DNA of 39,727 nucleotides from a virus, in the IMG/VR virus record IMGVR_UViG_3300034167_000354, positions 1-39,727 of that record. One strand, given 5' to 3'. The translations under genes and the position numbers were made by a program. This document shows, in pieces, positions 8,254 to 16,889 of this stretch. The notes under the pieces were generated by a model. That model saw only the letters and a program-made list of their open reading frames with translations. It was not told where the DNA came from and made no database searches. Every line of letters begins with the position of its first letter. The stretch's first letter is position 1.

Positions 8254-9830
8254 TATCTAACCCCATTCACGACATACTGAATGTCGAGTCCTGTTAAGGT
8301 AAAAGGTAACGTACCGGTAGAATAAATACGCCATGAGAGTAGCTTGCCAGTCGTCCGAATATCTACTTTACGCATGGTATTAGGGTCAAATGATACAGGT
8401 GCTTTCCAAGATATGGGGCCAGCTACAAACTGCTGAGAACCAAGCTGAATCAAGACAGGCGCTTGTGAAACTATATGTGGAAACACACTCTGTGTAGTTA
8501 TCACCACCTCTTGGCCCTCTACTGGAAAACTTGTACGCTCCAGTATCGTATTTTGGGTAGTAGTCGCATCATCTAACTCTAAAGAGATAATGGCGCTATT
8601 AACATTGTTAGTTGATACGATAGTGCGAGAGAAGATTGATGTTGGGTCATACGTCCAGTTATTGGCGACCTGATTCCAATCGCCAAGAACATTGCTCCAT
8701 AGAATTGGTACTTGCAGTGTTGGCCCAAAATTAATGCCCGTTGTACTAGGGATAGCTCGCATAGATACAAGATCATCGGCTGTACTAATAACAAAAGCAA
8801 TATTTGGTAATGTATTACCTGTTTGCGGAATACAAAACCAAATCTCTTCAGTAACTGGATTAGAAAAGGCAAACGAGTTCATATAATTTGTGGCATCAAT
8901 ATTACCAACAAGTTGCGTTTGCATCTGGTTGTGTAGCACTGAGACTATTGAGTTACCATCCGTCTTTAAAATGTCACCGTCTGTTAAGAAGTAATGATAA
9001 CCCTTGCTTTCAACGATACAGTTTTTAGCTAACAACCCGTAGCTAGTGGTTAATACATTCCTAGCCCATACAAACTCACCACCTACATAAGAAAGGACGC
9101 TGATGCCTCGTTGTGAGTACAGTATGAAATTATCTCTAAGAGTCATACCATCTACTAGATCACCCATATCACCACCAACACTGGCAATGCCGGCAATGAA
9201 ACTCAGATTAGTTTCATCCCAACTGGGCGGCAGTCCGTTAATATCGGCAGGGTGTGACCATCTATAACTAGTTGACTGTACAACGCCTGACTCTTGAAGG
9301 TTGATGGCAAAAAGGAAGTTTTTATGCGCTCGTACTACTTTGGCACTTAGTCCTTTAGCTTGAAAAGTTTGCCCAGTTTTAAATAATAACGGTTGAAGTT
9401 TTTGTGCAATTTGTTGAGGCGACCAATAGGCAGGATAGTCTTGAACGTTATTAACAATGGGTATGTTACCAAGCAAACAACCTGTCCACAGTAGTTCATC
9501 ACCAACATCTATTCCTGTATAGGCTCCTACTTGCGATATATCTGTCCAAGTTGTGCCATTATAAGCCCAAGCAACTTGTGTGCCACTCGGATTATTTTGT
9601 CCGAGAAGCAGATAGAAGTTACCACTATCACCAAGAACTGGCATGATAAGTCCAGCCTTGAAGTTAGCACTAGGCGTGGCTAATGTATAAGACATATTAG
9701 TAGCTCTAATCTTACCATTAAGCAGTTTGTAATTAGTACCATAAGTTAAGGTATTAACTGGTAAATCACACGGCTCAAGATCAAAGTTTATGTTTTGAGC
9801 GCCTAAACTATTTAGTTTTAATAGTGGCAT
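8253..9830 (-). CDS. P22 gp10-like tail nozzle / stabilization protein
   Basis: 525 aa, almost all beta. The start (MPLLKLNSLGAQNINFD) and repeated blade-like segments such as LRDNFILYSQRGISVLSY at about 230-247 and YHYFLTDGDILKTDG at about 275-289 match the gp10-like nozzle proteins that cap the short tail of P22-type phages. It would sit below the adaptor and bind the fibres. The adaptor lies two genes upstream, as expected. The start lies six bases after the fibre stop with only a weak GAG ribosome site, so translation may be coupled. Confidence 0.75.
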   Translation of the reverse strand: MPLLKLNSLGAQNINFDLEPCDLPVNTLTYGTNYKLLNGKIRATNMSYTLATPSANFKAGLIMPVLGDSGNFYLLLGQNNPSGTQVAWAYNGTTWTDISQVGAYTGIDVGDELLWTGCLLGNIPIVNNVQDYPAYWSPQQIAQKLQPLLFKTGQTFQAKGLSAKVVRAHKNFLFAINLQESGVVQSTSYRWSHPADINGLPPSWDETNLSFIAGIASVGGDMGDLVDGMTLRDNFILYSQRGISVLSYVGGEFVWARNVLTTSYGLLAKNCIVESKGYHYFLTDGDILKTDGNSIVSVLHNQMQTQLVGNIDATNYMNSFAFSNPVTEEIWFCIPQTGNTLPNIAFVISTADDLVSMRAIPSTTGINFGPTLQVPILWSNVLGDWNQVANNWTYDPTSIFSRTIVSTNNVNSAIISLELDDATTTQNTILERTSFPVEGQEVVITTQSVFPHIVSQAPVLIQLGSQQFVAGPISWKAPVSFDPNTMRKVDIRTTGKLLSWRIYSTGTLPFTLTGLDIQYVVNGVR

Positions 9831-9835
9831 TAGGA

Positions 9836-10987
9836 TTACTCGTACATTACGTTAATTGTGCCGCCGTTAAAGGTATCAGTTCCTGTTGACATACACAGTT
9901 GTAATTGGCTTATATTTCCAGAAAAAGTTTTATAACCTGTTGTAAATGTTGATAAAGTAGTGTTAAATCTTAATTGTGAACAAATTGTGTAAGTAGTGCC
10001 TGTAACTTTAGTTATAACTATATTGCCCGTATAGGTGTAAGTGCTATTACCTGCAGTCACTAAATCCCAAGATGTATTTACACTTGCTGAGCTAGCAGCT
10101 GTGCTTGTTTGAATATTACTATTTATAGATTCGTATCCTGTAGCTTCATAACTTCCTGCCCCTGCTCTTATAGCAGGAGTCCCACTGGCAACAGTAGTGA
10201 TGGCACTTAAAAGCACGGTTATTCGTTTAGCCCAACTAGGAATACCTGTAAATGATACCGTTGGGCCTGACGCTGCTTGTGCTGTTCCTGATATTAAAGG
10301 CGCATAAGTAGCCGTTGCTGAGTTGCCTGTAAAACCAGTGCTATTAAACTGTCCAACGGTACTTGCATTACATCTTACATTCATTACACCATCAGATGCC
10401 CAAGAAATACCTGTGTCTTGACCACCATCAGAAGCAAACATAAACCCTGCGTCTGCAAGTAATGTTGTTCCATTAATATGTACGTTGCCGGAGGAGTCGA
10501 TGCGCATACGTTCTGTGTTGTTTGTACTGAACGCCATTGCCGCATTAGCTCTTTGTACAATTGAGGCTAAATTAGAACTATCTTGAATAATGTCGAATGA
10601 ACTGGATAAAAAGGAATTTCCATTTCCAATAACAGAGAAAAACGCATTTTGCCCTGAAGCCGCACGAACAACAGAAACAGCCGCGCCAGCGCCGCCAAAT
10701 ACATCTAATTTAGCCACAGGACTACTCGTCCCAATCCCCACATTGCCGGAAGCATCTCCATGTACATTGGTAACAAGGTTTTCAATACCACTATTATGAA
10801 GTGAATTTAACTCAGCCTCAGTTGTTGTAATTGCCGTATTAAACCCATTTCCACCAGCACCAGGGAACTGCGCTTGTAACACCGACTTTATCAATCTTAT
10901 ATGGTTATCTCCCTGATTGACTGGGTCAGATGAAGTTGGGTTTGATGTAATAAAACTTGCTATGGTTGAACCTGTCTCTAAGCCCAT
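9836..10987 (-). CDS. Tail fibre protein
   Basis: 383 aa. The N-terminus (SNPTSSDPVNQGDNHIRLIK, about 15-34) is the attachment-type sequence found in many podovirus fibres. It is followed by the GNVGIGTSSPVAKLDVFG motif typical of fibre and adhesin shafts, then a Thr/Ser-rich beta C-terminal half. It probably contacts the host receptor. The segment FFSVIGNGN near residue 123 is nearly repeated in the 720 aa spike protein (13162-15324). The start at 10987 has AGGA upstream and does not overlap the adaptor; 14 codons upstream in frame lack a ribosome site. Confidence 0.75.
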   Translation of the reverse strand: MGLETGSTIASFITSNPTSSDPVNQGDNHIRLIKSVLQAQFPGAGGNGFNTAITTTEAELNSLHNSGIENLVTNVHGDASGNVGIGTSSPVAKLDVFGGAGAAVSVVRAASGQNAFFSVIGNGNSFLSSSFDIIQDSSNLASIVQRANAAMAFSTNNTERMRIDSSGNVHINGTTLLADAGFMFASDGGQDTGISWASDGVMNVRCNASTVGQFNSTGFTGNSATATYAPLISGTAQAASGPTVSFTGIPSWAKRITVLLSAITTVASGTPAIRAGAGSYEATGYESINSNIQTSTAASSASVNTSWDLVTAGNSTYTYTGNIVITKVTGTTYTICSQLRFNTTLSTFTTGYKTFSGNISQLQLCMSTGTDTFNGGTINVMYE

Positions 10988-10992
10988 AATAA

Positions 10993-11613
10993 TTATCCTG
11001 CAAAAGTGGTTAGTGAAGTGCCTGACCAAGTGGACTTAGCATCGTTTAAAGTTATCTCTGACATTGCTTGTTGAAAGCGTCCATCCCAAAGCTGTGAGGC
11101 TTCAGCGTCTTTAACAAAGCTGTTAATCTCAACCAACAAACCAAACACATAAGCATCTGGATTAGACTCAGACAGCCAGTTAGTTGTTAAGTCAGTAGAC
11201 AGTGGAGGCAAAGTTCTAAAATAATCTATCTCTAATGAATGGTCAGAGTCATAAAAAGGTTGCACATGAATATTTCCAGAAATAACCGTATAACAAGGAA
11301 ACTGTGTCTCACCGTTATTAACTAGGTTAGCCATCTGCTCAGGATTAACTTGTAGCAAGGTCACTCGACTTGTTGAGTTAGTATTGTCAATGACCTTGAT
11401 AGATCGCATAACAGAATAGTCTGTTGGTAACGGATAATACTCAAGCGTTGAACTCATTGCAGTCTTAGCCCGACTAGACATATCTAACGTCATTAATGTG
11501 CGGTTAATTCTTGCTTCTGTAACACGCAAAAAATTATCCATACGAGAAGTTACTTCTGAATCTTGCCGATCAGCGTAGCCAAGCGTTAAGTTTATAATGT
11601 CGTTATAGTTCAT
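10993..11613 (-). CDS. Head-tail adaptor (P22 gp4-like)
   Basis: 206 aa matching the podovirus gp4-like adaptor family. MNYNDIINLTLGYADR opens the helical part, FLRVTEARINRTL follows, then YYPLPTDYSVMRSI, and later TNWLSESNPDAYVFGLLVEI near 140-160. This protein bridges portal and tail nozzle after packaging. ATG 11613 overlaps the upstream stop (ATGA) behind GGGA; a TTG four codons upstream is less likely. The gene lies within the cluster that also holds the gp10-like nozzle. Confidence 0.8.
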   Translation of the reverse strand: MNYNDIINLTLGYADRQDSEVTSRMDNFLRVTEARINRTLMTLDMSSRAKTAMSSTLEYYPLPTDYSVMRSIKVIDNTNSTSRVTLLQVNPEQMANLVNNGETQFPCYTVISGNIHVQPFYDSDHSLEIDYFRTLPPLSTDLTTNWLSESNPDAYVFGLLVEINSFVKDAEASQLWDGRFQQAMSEITLNDAKSTWSGTSLTTFAG

Positions 11614-12119
11614 TCTATTTCCCAAATAATAGGCGGCACATATTCAAACTGCCAAGTTCCCAAATACAGACCAATATCTGCATTAACACCAGTTACAGAG
11701 TAAGTTCCATAGTTAGATGAAATCAATGTGTTATGTTGCATTATTGATGTCTGTCCAGCATACGAATACACACCATTTTCAGCCAATATAACTTTGTGTA
11801 AAAATGCTTCAGCTGATTGTCCTGTGTAGGCATAAGTACCATTAGATGCAACAATTAAACTATTTTTATTGTTTAGCGCATCAACACCAACATAACTATA
11901 TGTGCCATAGTTTGTTGTTAATATTGTGCTACCTGTCTTATCTGCTGATTGCCCTGAGTAGGTATATGTACCATTATTGGCAACTAATATGGTGCTACCT
12001 ATCTTATCTGCTGACTGCCCTGTATAGGTATAAGAACCAGTTAAAGAATAATTTAAGCCTTTTATTTCAGCAGGAGAAACGCAAAATGCTGATTCAGCAA
12101 ATGATGAAAATCCAAACAT
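11610..12119 (-). CDS. Beta-repeat virion protein with 22-residue repeats
   Basis: 169 aa. After a 28-residue lead-in it holds six copies of a 22-residue unit beginning G-[TSV]-Y-[TSA]-[YV]-x-G-[QV]; the first two copies are almost identical (GSYTYTGQSADKIGSTIL and GTYTYSGQSADKTGSTIL). Similar GTYTYTGQ repeats occur in tail- and capsid-associated proteins of many marine and freshwater phages. A stacked beta fold exposed on the virion is likely. The repeats suggest growth by unit duplication. It ends with an ATGA overlap into the adaptor gene. Confidence 0.65.
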   Translation of the reverse strand: MFGFSSFAESAFCVSPAEIKGLNYSLTGSYTYTGQSADKIGSTILVANNGTYTYSGQSADKTGSTILTTNYGTYSYVGVDALNNKNSLIVASNGTYAYTGQSAEAFLHKVILAENGVYSYAGQTSIMQHNTLISSNYGTYSVTGVNADIGLYLGTWQFEYVPPIIWEIE

Positions 12120-12132
12120 CTTTTATCCACCT

Positions 12133-12504
12133 TTAGTAGCTAGGATACCATTTAGTAGTAACAGCATCGTATGTCATAATCAATGCCCTACTGACTACAG
12201 TAGTTGTAATCAAAGCTATATTGCCTGCCGTAGTCGTTGCAAAAATACCCGTAGGAATAATTGTAATCTGCCCACCCGTTGTCAGTAAGCCTGTAGGCGG
12301 TGTAATGGTTGCTATGCTGGTAATGCCTGACACAAACGTAATAAGTGCAGTAGGCGCAATAGTCGTAGCACTGGCTATGGTTGGAGCTGTTTGGATAGTT
12401 TTTAACGCACCTGATACTGGCACATCTTGATTTAAAAATGCAGCTTTGCCCAACATCCCATTGACAGACACTTGGTCGGGTGCTGTTCCAATTAGTGTAC
12501 TCAT
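12133..12504 (-). CDS. Virion surface/fibre-associated protein, 123 aa
   Basis: The N-terminus has DQVSVNGMLGKAAFLNQD, and the C-terminal half has TPPTGLLTTGGQITIIPTG, TTTAGNIALIT and ALIMTYDAVTTKWYPSY. The second block is a small beta domain that recurs in phage fibre and decoration proteins. It is probably part of the virion surface. The start overlaps the upstream stop (ATGA) with GAGGTG before it. Exact role unknown. Confidence 0.5.
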   Translation of the reverse strand: MSTLIGTAPDQVSVNGMLGKAAFLNQDVPVSGALKTIQTAPTIASATTIAPTALITFVSGITSIATITPPTGLLTTGGQITIIPTGIFATTTAGNIALITTTVVSRALIMTYDAVTTKWYPSY

Positions 12505-12911
12505 AAGATCACCTCAGGCCAGCCAGCCCAGTTGTTAGGAATATGTAAAATAGAGCCTTCAGGTAAGTAATTAATAAAGCTAGGGTCTAGTGGCTCAAGC
12601 TCAACTAATGGACTATCACTATTGCCCTCCCACTGCCACATACCCATCACGGTAAACGGTAAGCCTAATGTAGTTATAGACTCTACGGTAAAGTTGTCGG
12701 TTGTTGTTGCGTCTAAGATTGATAAGCCTGTGAATGTTTCTATTACATCAGGATCAGGTGTAGTGATTGTATAAGTTTCCGTACCATAGCTGATTGTACC
12801 CGGCATTGGCATAATATACTGAGCAAATACCGAGCTAATACCCGCTTGTTGCTCAGGTGTCAGTTGGTCAAATGTCAGCCCCGTGGGACTTGTTAGTATT
12901 AGTCTTTTCAT
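12501..12911 (-). CDS. Hypothetical protein in fibre cluster, 136 aa
   Basis: The N-terminal part reads like a short helical region (FDQLTPEQQAGISSVFAQY). The C-terminal part is an acidic beta segment ending in ILHIPNNWAGWPEVIL. No family is recognised. Overlapping starts and stops (ATGA on both sides) tie it to its neighbours in the spike/fibre cluster, so a virion or fibre-assembly role is likely from position alone. Confidence 0.45.
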   Translation of the reverse strand: MKRLILTSPTGLTFDQLTPEQQAGISSVFAQYIMPMPGTISYGTETYTITTPDPDVIETFTGLSILDATTTDNFTVESITTLGLPFTVMGMWQWEGNSDSPLVELEPLDPSFINYLPEGSILHIPNNWAGWPEVIL

Positions 12912-13165
12912 TCTGGATAACTCACTAAGATTATATGCGGTTCTTTTATTGGGCCATCATAAGTTGATATGAACTCTACCTTAAAATCCGTGAAGGGTAC
13001 TATTTCACTGTTCTCGTCATCAGGGTTTGAATACACTCTTATCTCTTCCCAATGATCTAATTTACTGAACTTTGCTGATTCTTCATCTTCAGCTACGCAT
13101 ACCCACGCTTCACCGTAAATGTCATGGCTACCAGTCCAGTCTTGAGATACTTTATATATATTCAT
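12908..13165 (-). CDS. Hypothetical protein in fibre cluster, 85 aa
   Basis: A small acidic protein with EAWVCVAEDEESAKFSKLDHW, a pattern seen in many short uncharacterised phage proteins. It follows the 720 aa spike gene with an ATGA overlap, which suggests co-translation and perhaps a chaperone or attachment role for that spike. No motif supports a specific function, and the ribosome site is weak. Confidence 0.4.
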   Translation of the reverse strand: MNIYKVSQDWTGSHDIYGEAWVCVAEDEESAKFSKLDHWEEIRVYSNPDDENSEIVPFTDFKVEFISTYDGPIKEPHIILVSYPE

Positions 13166-15324
13166 GATGTCAACGCCACAAGATTAGAAGATGAAAGAGC
13201 GACAGGGTAATAGGAGAGTTTGCGGATGTGACCGTTACAATATAACCCTTGACTTACCATATAACCTATTCCCATTTTATTAACACCTGTGGGAACTGCG
13301 TATCCTGTAAGAGTCATCATACTAGTATTATCAGAGACAACATAAGCTAAGTTTTTTGTGTAAGATATTCCAAATTTCGTAGACGTAGAGTTAAAATTTG
13401 AGGTTGTTCCATAAATACATACTGTGGCTGTATTTAAATTTGATGTAGCTGAACCTCTACCAAATTGTATTCTATTAGTATATCCCCCATCATCTAAAGA
13501 TGCCGCTAGAGGAAAATATCCTGCTCCTATATCTGCATTACAATACAAACTCCCCTGACTCTGATTATACCAACTACTAAAATTAGTCCCCGTCATACTG
13601 GCTTGGTCAGCAGCACGAGTTATCGTGGTTGCAACTGTAGGGATATACGATGTTGCAAATGATCCAGCCTCAAGTTGTGCGCCCCAAATGTAGATGCCTG
13701 AATAGCCGTTGCCTGTGTAAGTGATTGTGGTAGCGTCTGAAGCGGTGGATATGTATATTCCTGCCAGAGTAGATGCTGAATTTGTTACCCAGCTTATCTT
13801 GCATCTATACCAACCATTCCCTATTAATGTGGTAGTTGCTGTAGCTGATGCAAGTCCTCCGCCTGCTAATGCTGTAATTGTTCCAACTGCACCAGTAGAT
13901 AAATCTATAATTACTTTTGATGCAATTACAGCTCCCCCTGATTCATTTATTTGCATTGAAATAAAGGCCCTTTCAGCCGCCTTTGCATAAATAGTAAGAG
14001 AATATGCAGTAGAACCAGTACAAGTTGGGCTTTGCACTACATAGTGCTGAGCATTAACTGTATTTTCAACCAGTTTTTGAGCAGTCTGAGTTCCATCAGG
14101 TGCAACATTAGCCGCATTGGTTATAGTTGCATTTGGTTTAGTCCAAACCGCATTACTAAAGTCACTACTATAAGTAAATAGGTTGGTTCTTGATTCCTCA
14201 ATCAGTAACCCCAACGCTACACCTGTAGTAGGGTTATAGTCTAATCTAGGTACACCAGCAGGTGCAGTCATTAATACTGGGATGTAGTTGGTGATTGGTG
14301 CGGTGGTTGTGGGTGTGTAAGCTGTGGCTGTGGAGCGTTGTTCTAGTTGTGCGCCCCATGCCTGAACATCAGATGTTATTACACCTGTATAACTTGGGGC
14401 AACACCTAACGCAGGGTTGTTATTAATAAATACAACAGCAGGAAGGTTTCCACTGGTAGGTGAAGAAAGTGCTGTTGCTGTAAATATAAATCTATACCAA
14501 CCACTACCTACTGATACACTGCTAGATGAAGTAATAGTTGCGCCTACCGATATAGTTGAATACACTGTACCAGCGTTTAAATCAACATTTATGCCGCAAT
14601 TAAAAGCTGCTGAAAAAGCATAAAATTGCATGTATTGAGGAGCAGTTGCTCCAACACCTTTTTTTAAATAGACAGAAAAAGTATATGGTTGACCGGCTGT
14701 TACAGTAACATTTGATGATCCAACCAAATGATTATTAACTGTTGCGTTTTCGGTTATAGAAGATGCTGTTGTTGTGCTATCTGGGGCTGTAGTAGAGTTT
14801 AGTGTTACTATATTTGACCCAAGAACCCAACCTGTTCCACCAATAGTCTGACTACCTATAAGCAAATTCTGCTCAGCCACTGCACTGGTCTGACCGTCAT
14901 AATAAGTCGCTGTGCTGTTACGCACGAACGTAATGCGAGGGTCTACGGTTTTGCTGTTGGCAAAGTCTAGGTTGAGGGTTGGTTGGACTGTTGGATATGT
15001 GCCACCGCCCCCACCGGATACAGCGGTTTCAGCAGGGTAGGTTACAAATACGTCTTTAGTGCCAGCAGTAAAGCTAACTAGATTATTTGAATTTGATGAC
15101 TTTAAAACAGTAGTACGAACAAGTGTATTACCAGAAGATGAATAAGTACCAATACCAACTTCCCAGTTAAGACCAACTTGATCGGATATACCATAGTAAC
15201 AAGTATTACCATTACCAATTACAGAAAATGCTTGATACCCACCAACATAGCCTAATAAATTTACAGCACCAGTACCAACTACTGATGTTGTTTCACGAAC
15301 ACGATCATTAAGTACGAGTGCCAT
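13162..15324 (-). CDS. Head-spike-fibre domain protein (receptor-binding or decoration)
   Basis: 720 aa with a short N-terminal module (about 1-105) and a Gly-rich hinge GGGGG near 106. Two related beta-sandwich units follow, at about 155-335 and 385-565. Each contains an Asn-Leu-(Leu/Phe) entry (NLLIGSQ; NLFTYSSDFSNAVWTKP), a GWYR(F/C) core and a WGAQLE exit. These match the phage head spike fibre and carbohydrate-binding-like folds. A C-terminal LamG-like part (about 600-720) ends in IRKLSYYPVALSSSNL. It is likely to bind cell-surface sugars. A good ribosome site (AAGGAA) precedes the ATG. The duplicated domain may have formed by internal duplication. Confidence 0.7.
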   Translation of the reverse strand: MALVLNDRVRETTSVVGTGAVNLLGYVGGYQAFSVIGNGNTCYYGISDQVGLNWEVGIGTYSSSGNTLVRTTVLKSSNSNNLVSFTAGTKDVFVTYPAETAVSGGGGGTYPTVQPTLNLDFANSKTVDPRITFVRNSTATYYDGQTSAVAEQNLLIGSQTIGGTGWVLGSNIVTLNSTTAPDSTTTASSITENATVNNHLVGSSNVTVTAGQPYTFSVYLKKGVGATAPQYMQFYAFSAAFNCGINVDLNAGTVYSTISVGATITSSSSVSVGSGWYRFIFTATALSSPTSGNLPAVVFINNNPALGVAPSYTGVITSDVQAWGAQLEQRSTATAYTPTTTAPITNYIPVLMTAPAGVPRLDYNPTTGVALGLLIEESRTNLFTYSSDFSNAVWTKPNATITNAANVAPDGTQTAQKLVENTVNAQHYVVQSPTCTGSTAYSLTIYAKAAERAFISMQINESGGAVIASKVIIDLSTGAVGTITALAGGGLASATATTTLIGNGWYRCKISWVTNSASTLAGIYISTASDATTITYTGNGYSGIYIWGAQLEAGSFATSYIPTVATTITRAADQASMTGTNFSSWYNQSQGSLYCNADIGAGYFPLAASLDDGGYTNRIQFGRGSATSNLNTATVCIYGTTSNFNSTSTKFGISYTKNLAYVVSDNTSMMTLTGYAVPTGVNKMGIGYMVSQGLYCNGHIRKLSYYPVALSSSNLVALTS

Positions 15325-15333
15325 TTAATTTCC

Positions 15334-15750
15334 TTAAGTTACTTGAAATACGCCATTAGTGGCATCGAGTACAATCTGCACAGTTTCTCCTGCTGTTGCA
15401 GTTTGGCTTGATCCATAATCCCAAGAACCTATTGGTATATTTAAAGTTGAATTGTAAAGAATGGCATAACGATAAGTAAAACCTGCGCCTGTTGAAGTCC
15501 ATGTTGCTGGACTAGCAAGAACAAGTTTAAAAACACCACCTGTTTGTGAGGATGAAGTAGTGGTACAAGTATTACCACCTGCTGTATATCCACCGCCTGT
15601 TGCAAGATCAGTTGTACCAGCAACAAATGTTGTATTGGCTAAGTTAATAGTATTAGAAAGAGCAATCTTCCAGACATCAGTTGCAGCATTGCCGTTTTCT
15701 AAAAGTGATTCAACACCAGCGGTGTATTTTGAGTAAACAGATGTAGTCAT
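15334..15750 (-). CDS. Minor structural protein, 138 aa
   Basis: A beta-rich protein with GGGYTAGGNTCTTTSSSQ, then TWTSTGAGFTYRYAILYN and PIGSWDYGSSQTATAGET. This pattern is common in small structural or decoration proteins encoded just before spike genes in many phages. The start overlaps the stop of the holin-like gene (TAATG) behind AGGAAAG. It lies directly before the 720 aa spike and may form its base, which is inference. Confidence 0.55.
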   Translation of the reverse strand: MTTSVYSKYTAGVESLLENGNAATDVWKIALSNTINLANTTFVAGTTDLATGGGYTAGGNTCTTTSSSQTGGVFKLVLASPATWTSTGAGFTYRYAILYNSTLNIPIGSWDYGSSQTATAGETVQIVLDATNGVFQVT

Positions 15751-15932
15751 TATTTCTTTCCTATTTTATCAGTAAAAAACATACCTTGTGTACCTGCTAA
15801 AGCCATTACTAAAGAAGTTACAGCTTGCGATTGATCAGGTGATATATTGTATATACCAAATGCTCCAAGACACCAAATTAATCCTCGCATTGTGCTGCCT
15901 TCTTTTAACAACTCTTTTATATATGCTTTCAT
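15750..15932 (-). CDS. Holin-like small membrane protein
   Basis: 60 aa from the ATG at 15932, which has AGGA upstream; an in-frame start 12 codons earlier would overlap the lysozyme gene. There is a charged N-terminus (MKAYIKELLKEG), a first hydrophobic stretch RGLIWCLGAFGIY, a polar SPDQSQ turn, a second hydrophobic stretch AVTSLVMALAGTQGMFF and a basic tail. The helix-turn-helix membrane layout and the place directly after the lysozyme suit a class II type holin. No specific family motif confirms it. Confidence 0.6.
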   Translation of the reverse strand: MKAYIKELLKEGSTMRGLIWCLGAFGIYNISPDQSQAVTSLVMALAGTQGMFFTDKIGKK

Positions 15933-15942
15933 ATTTTTCCTA

Positions 15943-16374
15943 TTATTTAAGTAACAAATCAGCTTCACACTGACGTCTTCTAACGAGTCCTGCTAACACA
16001 TTACCACCTGCTTTATTCCACTTCTTAATTTCTGTTACAGCAGATGTCCAATTCTTTTGGTTAATTCTTAACTTTAATTTTGATCTATTATAATTCGTTA
16101 TTCCTAGATTGTAAACAAAATCCGCAATAGCTGCCTGTTTGCTAATATCTTCAAGTAGCAATATAGGACTTGCCTTAATAGCTTCATCTATAACCCTTAT
16201 ACAAGTTTCTAATAAGTTATCATCAGCTTCTTGTTGAGTCCATTTCATACCTTGTTTAATTCCTTTTGTCTGGCCATATCCTATTGTCCATATACCTGCA
16301 GGGCATTTATAAGCTTCTAATTTACAGCCTTCAAATTCTTTTATAAGTCTAATAAGTATTTCAAGTGTAGTCAT
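15943..16374 (-). CDS. Endolysin, GH24 (T4/P22-type) lysozyme
   Basis: 143 aa muramidase that cuts the peptidoglycan glycan chain at lysis. The catalytic set has exact T4 spacing: Glu15, then nine residues on Cys24 (Asp20 in T4), then six residues on Thr30, within FEGCKLEAY...GIWTIGYG. Cys in the second position occurs in other GH24 endolysins. There is no signal peptide, so a holin must let it out. It lies between the XhlA-like and holin-like genes, and its start overlaps the stop upstream (TAATG). Confidence 0.9.
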   Translation of the reverse strand: MTTLEILIRLIKEFEGCKLEAYKCPAGIWTIGYGQTKGIKQGMKWTQQEADDNLLETCIRVIDEAIKASPILLLEDISKQAAIADFVYNLGITNYNRSKLKLRINQKNWTSAVTEIKKWNKAGGNVLAGLVRRRQCEADLLLK

Positions 16375-16616
16375 TAAGTTTTACTCGTAAAAATATATGC
16401 TAGAAAAGCAAATATAGCACTAACACTAAAAACTACACCACCAAAAAATCCTTTATTTGAATGCGCATTTTTTTGTAATTCATCTAAAGCTGCAAAAATT
16501 CTATCTGAACGCCTTCGAGCATCTTCTCTATCACAATGTATATCTTTAACCAACCCATCTAGTCTTTCTTCTACTTTTGCTACTCTACAATTAAGGTCTG
16601 ACATAGATGTATCCAT
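16374..16616 (-). CDS. XhlA-like small membrane protein (lysis-associated)
   Basis: 80 aa: an N-terminal coiled coil (CRVAKVEERLDGLVKDIH and on to about 52), then one membrane segment (GGVVFSVSAIFAFLAYIF) and a short basic end. This is the plan of haemolysin XhlA-type proteins that assist holins, so the protein probably forms part of the lysis cassette. A spanin or second holin is possible. The ATG follows the upstream stop without a ribosome site; a second ATG at 16604 is an alternative start. Confidence 0.6.
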   Translation of the reverse strand: MDTSMSDLNCRVAKVEERLDGLVKDIHCDREDARRRSDRIFAALDELQKNAHSNKGFFGGVVFSVSAIFAFLAYIFTSKT

Positions 16617-16889
16617 TTATGCAGTAAGGGTAATGTTGATGACAGTGCCACGATTGACATTGGTATAAACTACTGTACTTTGCACTGTTACAGGGCCAGT
16701 CGTTAGTGTTACTGTTCCCAATACTAAACCAGCCGATTGCAATGCATTAGTAGCTGCTGCCAGTGTTAACCCAATGAGTTGTGGCGTAACAATCTGAGTC
16801 TTACCGAGTCCTTTTAAACCTAGACGTCCATCATCAGGATTTTTACTGCCTGCCCATACACATCGTGCTAAATCTAAGAACTTAGCCAT
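16617..16889 (-). CDS. PASTA-like domain protein, 90 aa
   Basis: Residues about 34-88 follow the PASTA pattern: TPQLIGLTLAAATNALQSAG, then LGTVT, STVVYTNVN, RGTVINITLTA. PASTA domains usually sit on bacterial cell-wall kinases and penicillin-binding proteins and can bind peptidoglycan. The N-terminal 33 residues are basic without a signal peptide. It lies directly before the lysis genes and after head genes, so it may decorate the virion and touch peptidoglycan, or take part in lysis. TAATG overlap with the upstream stop; AAGGT ribosome site. Confidence 0.6.
   Translation of the reverse strand: MAKFLDLARCVWAGSKNPDDGRLGLKGLGKTQIVTPQLIGLTLAAATNALQSAGLVLGTVTLTTGPVTVQSTVVYTNVNRGTVINITLTA

Noticed and set aside
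9836-15324. Diversity-generating retroelement, because the virion genes resemble the BPP-1 order
   Set aside because: No reverse transcriptase, template repeat or adenine-biased variable repeat is visible.
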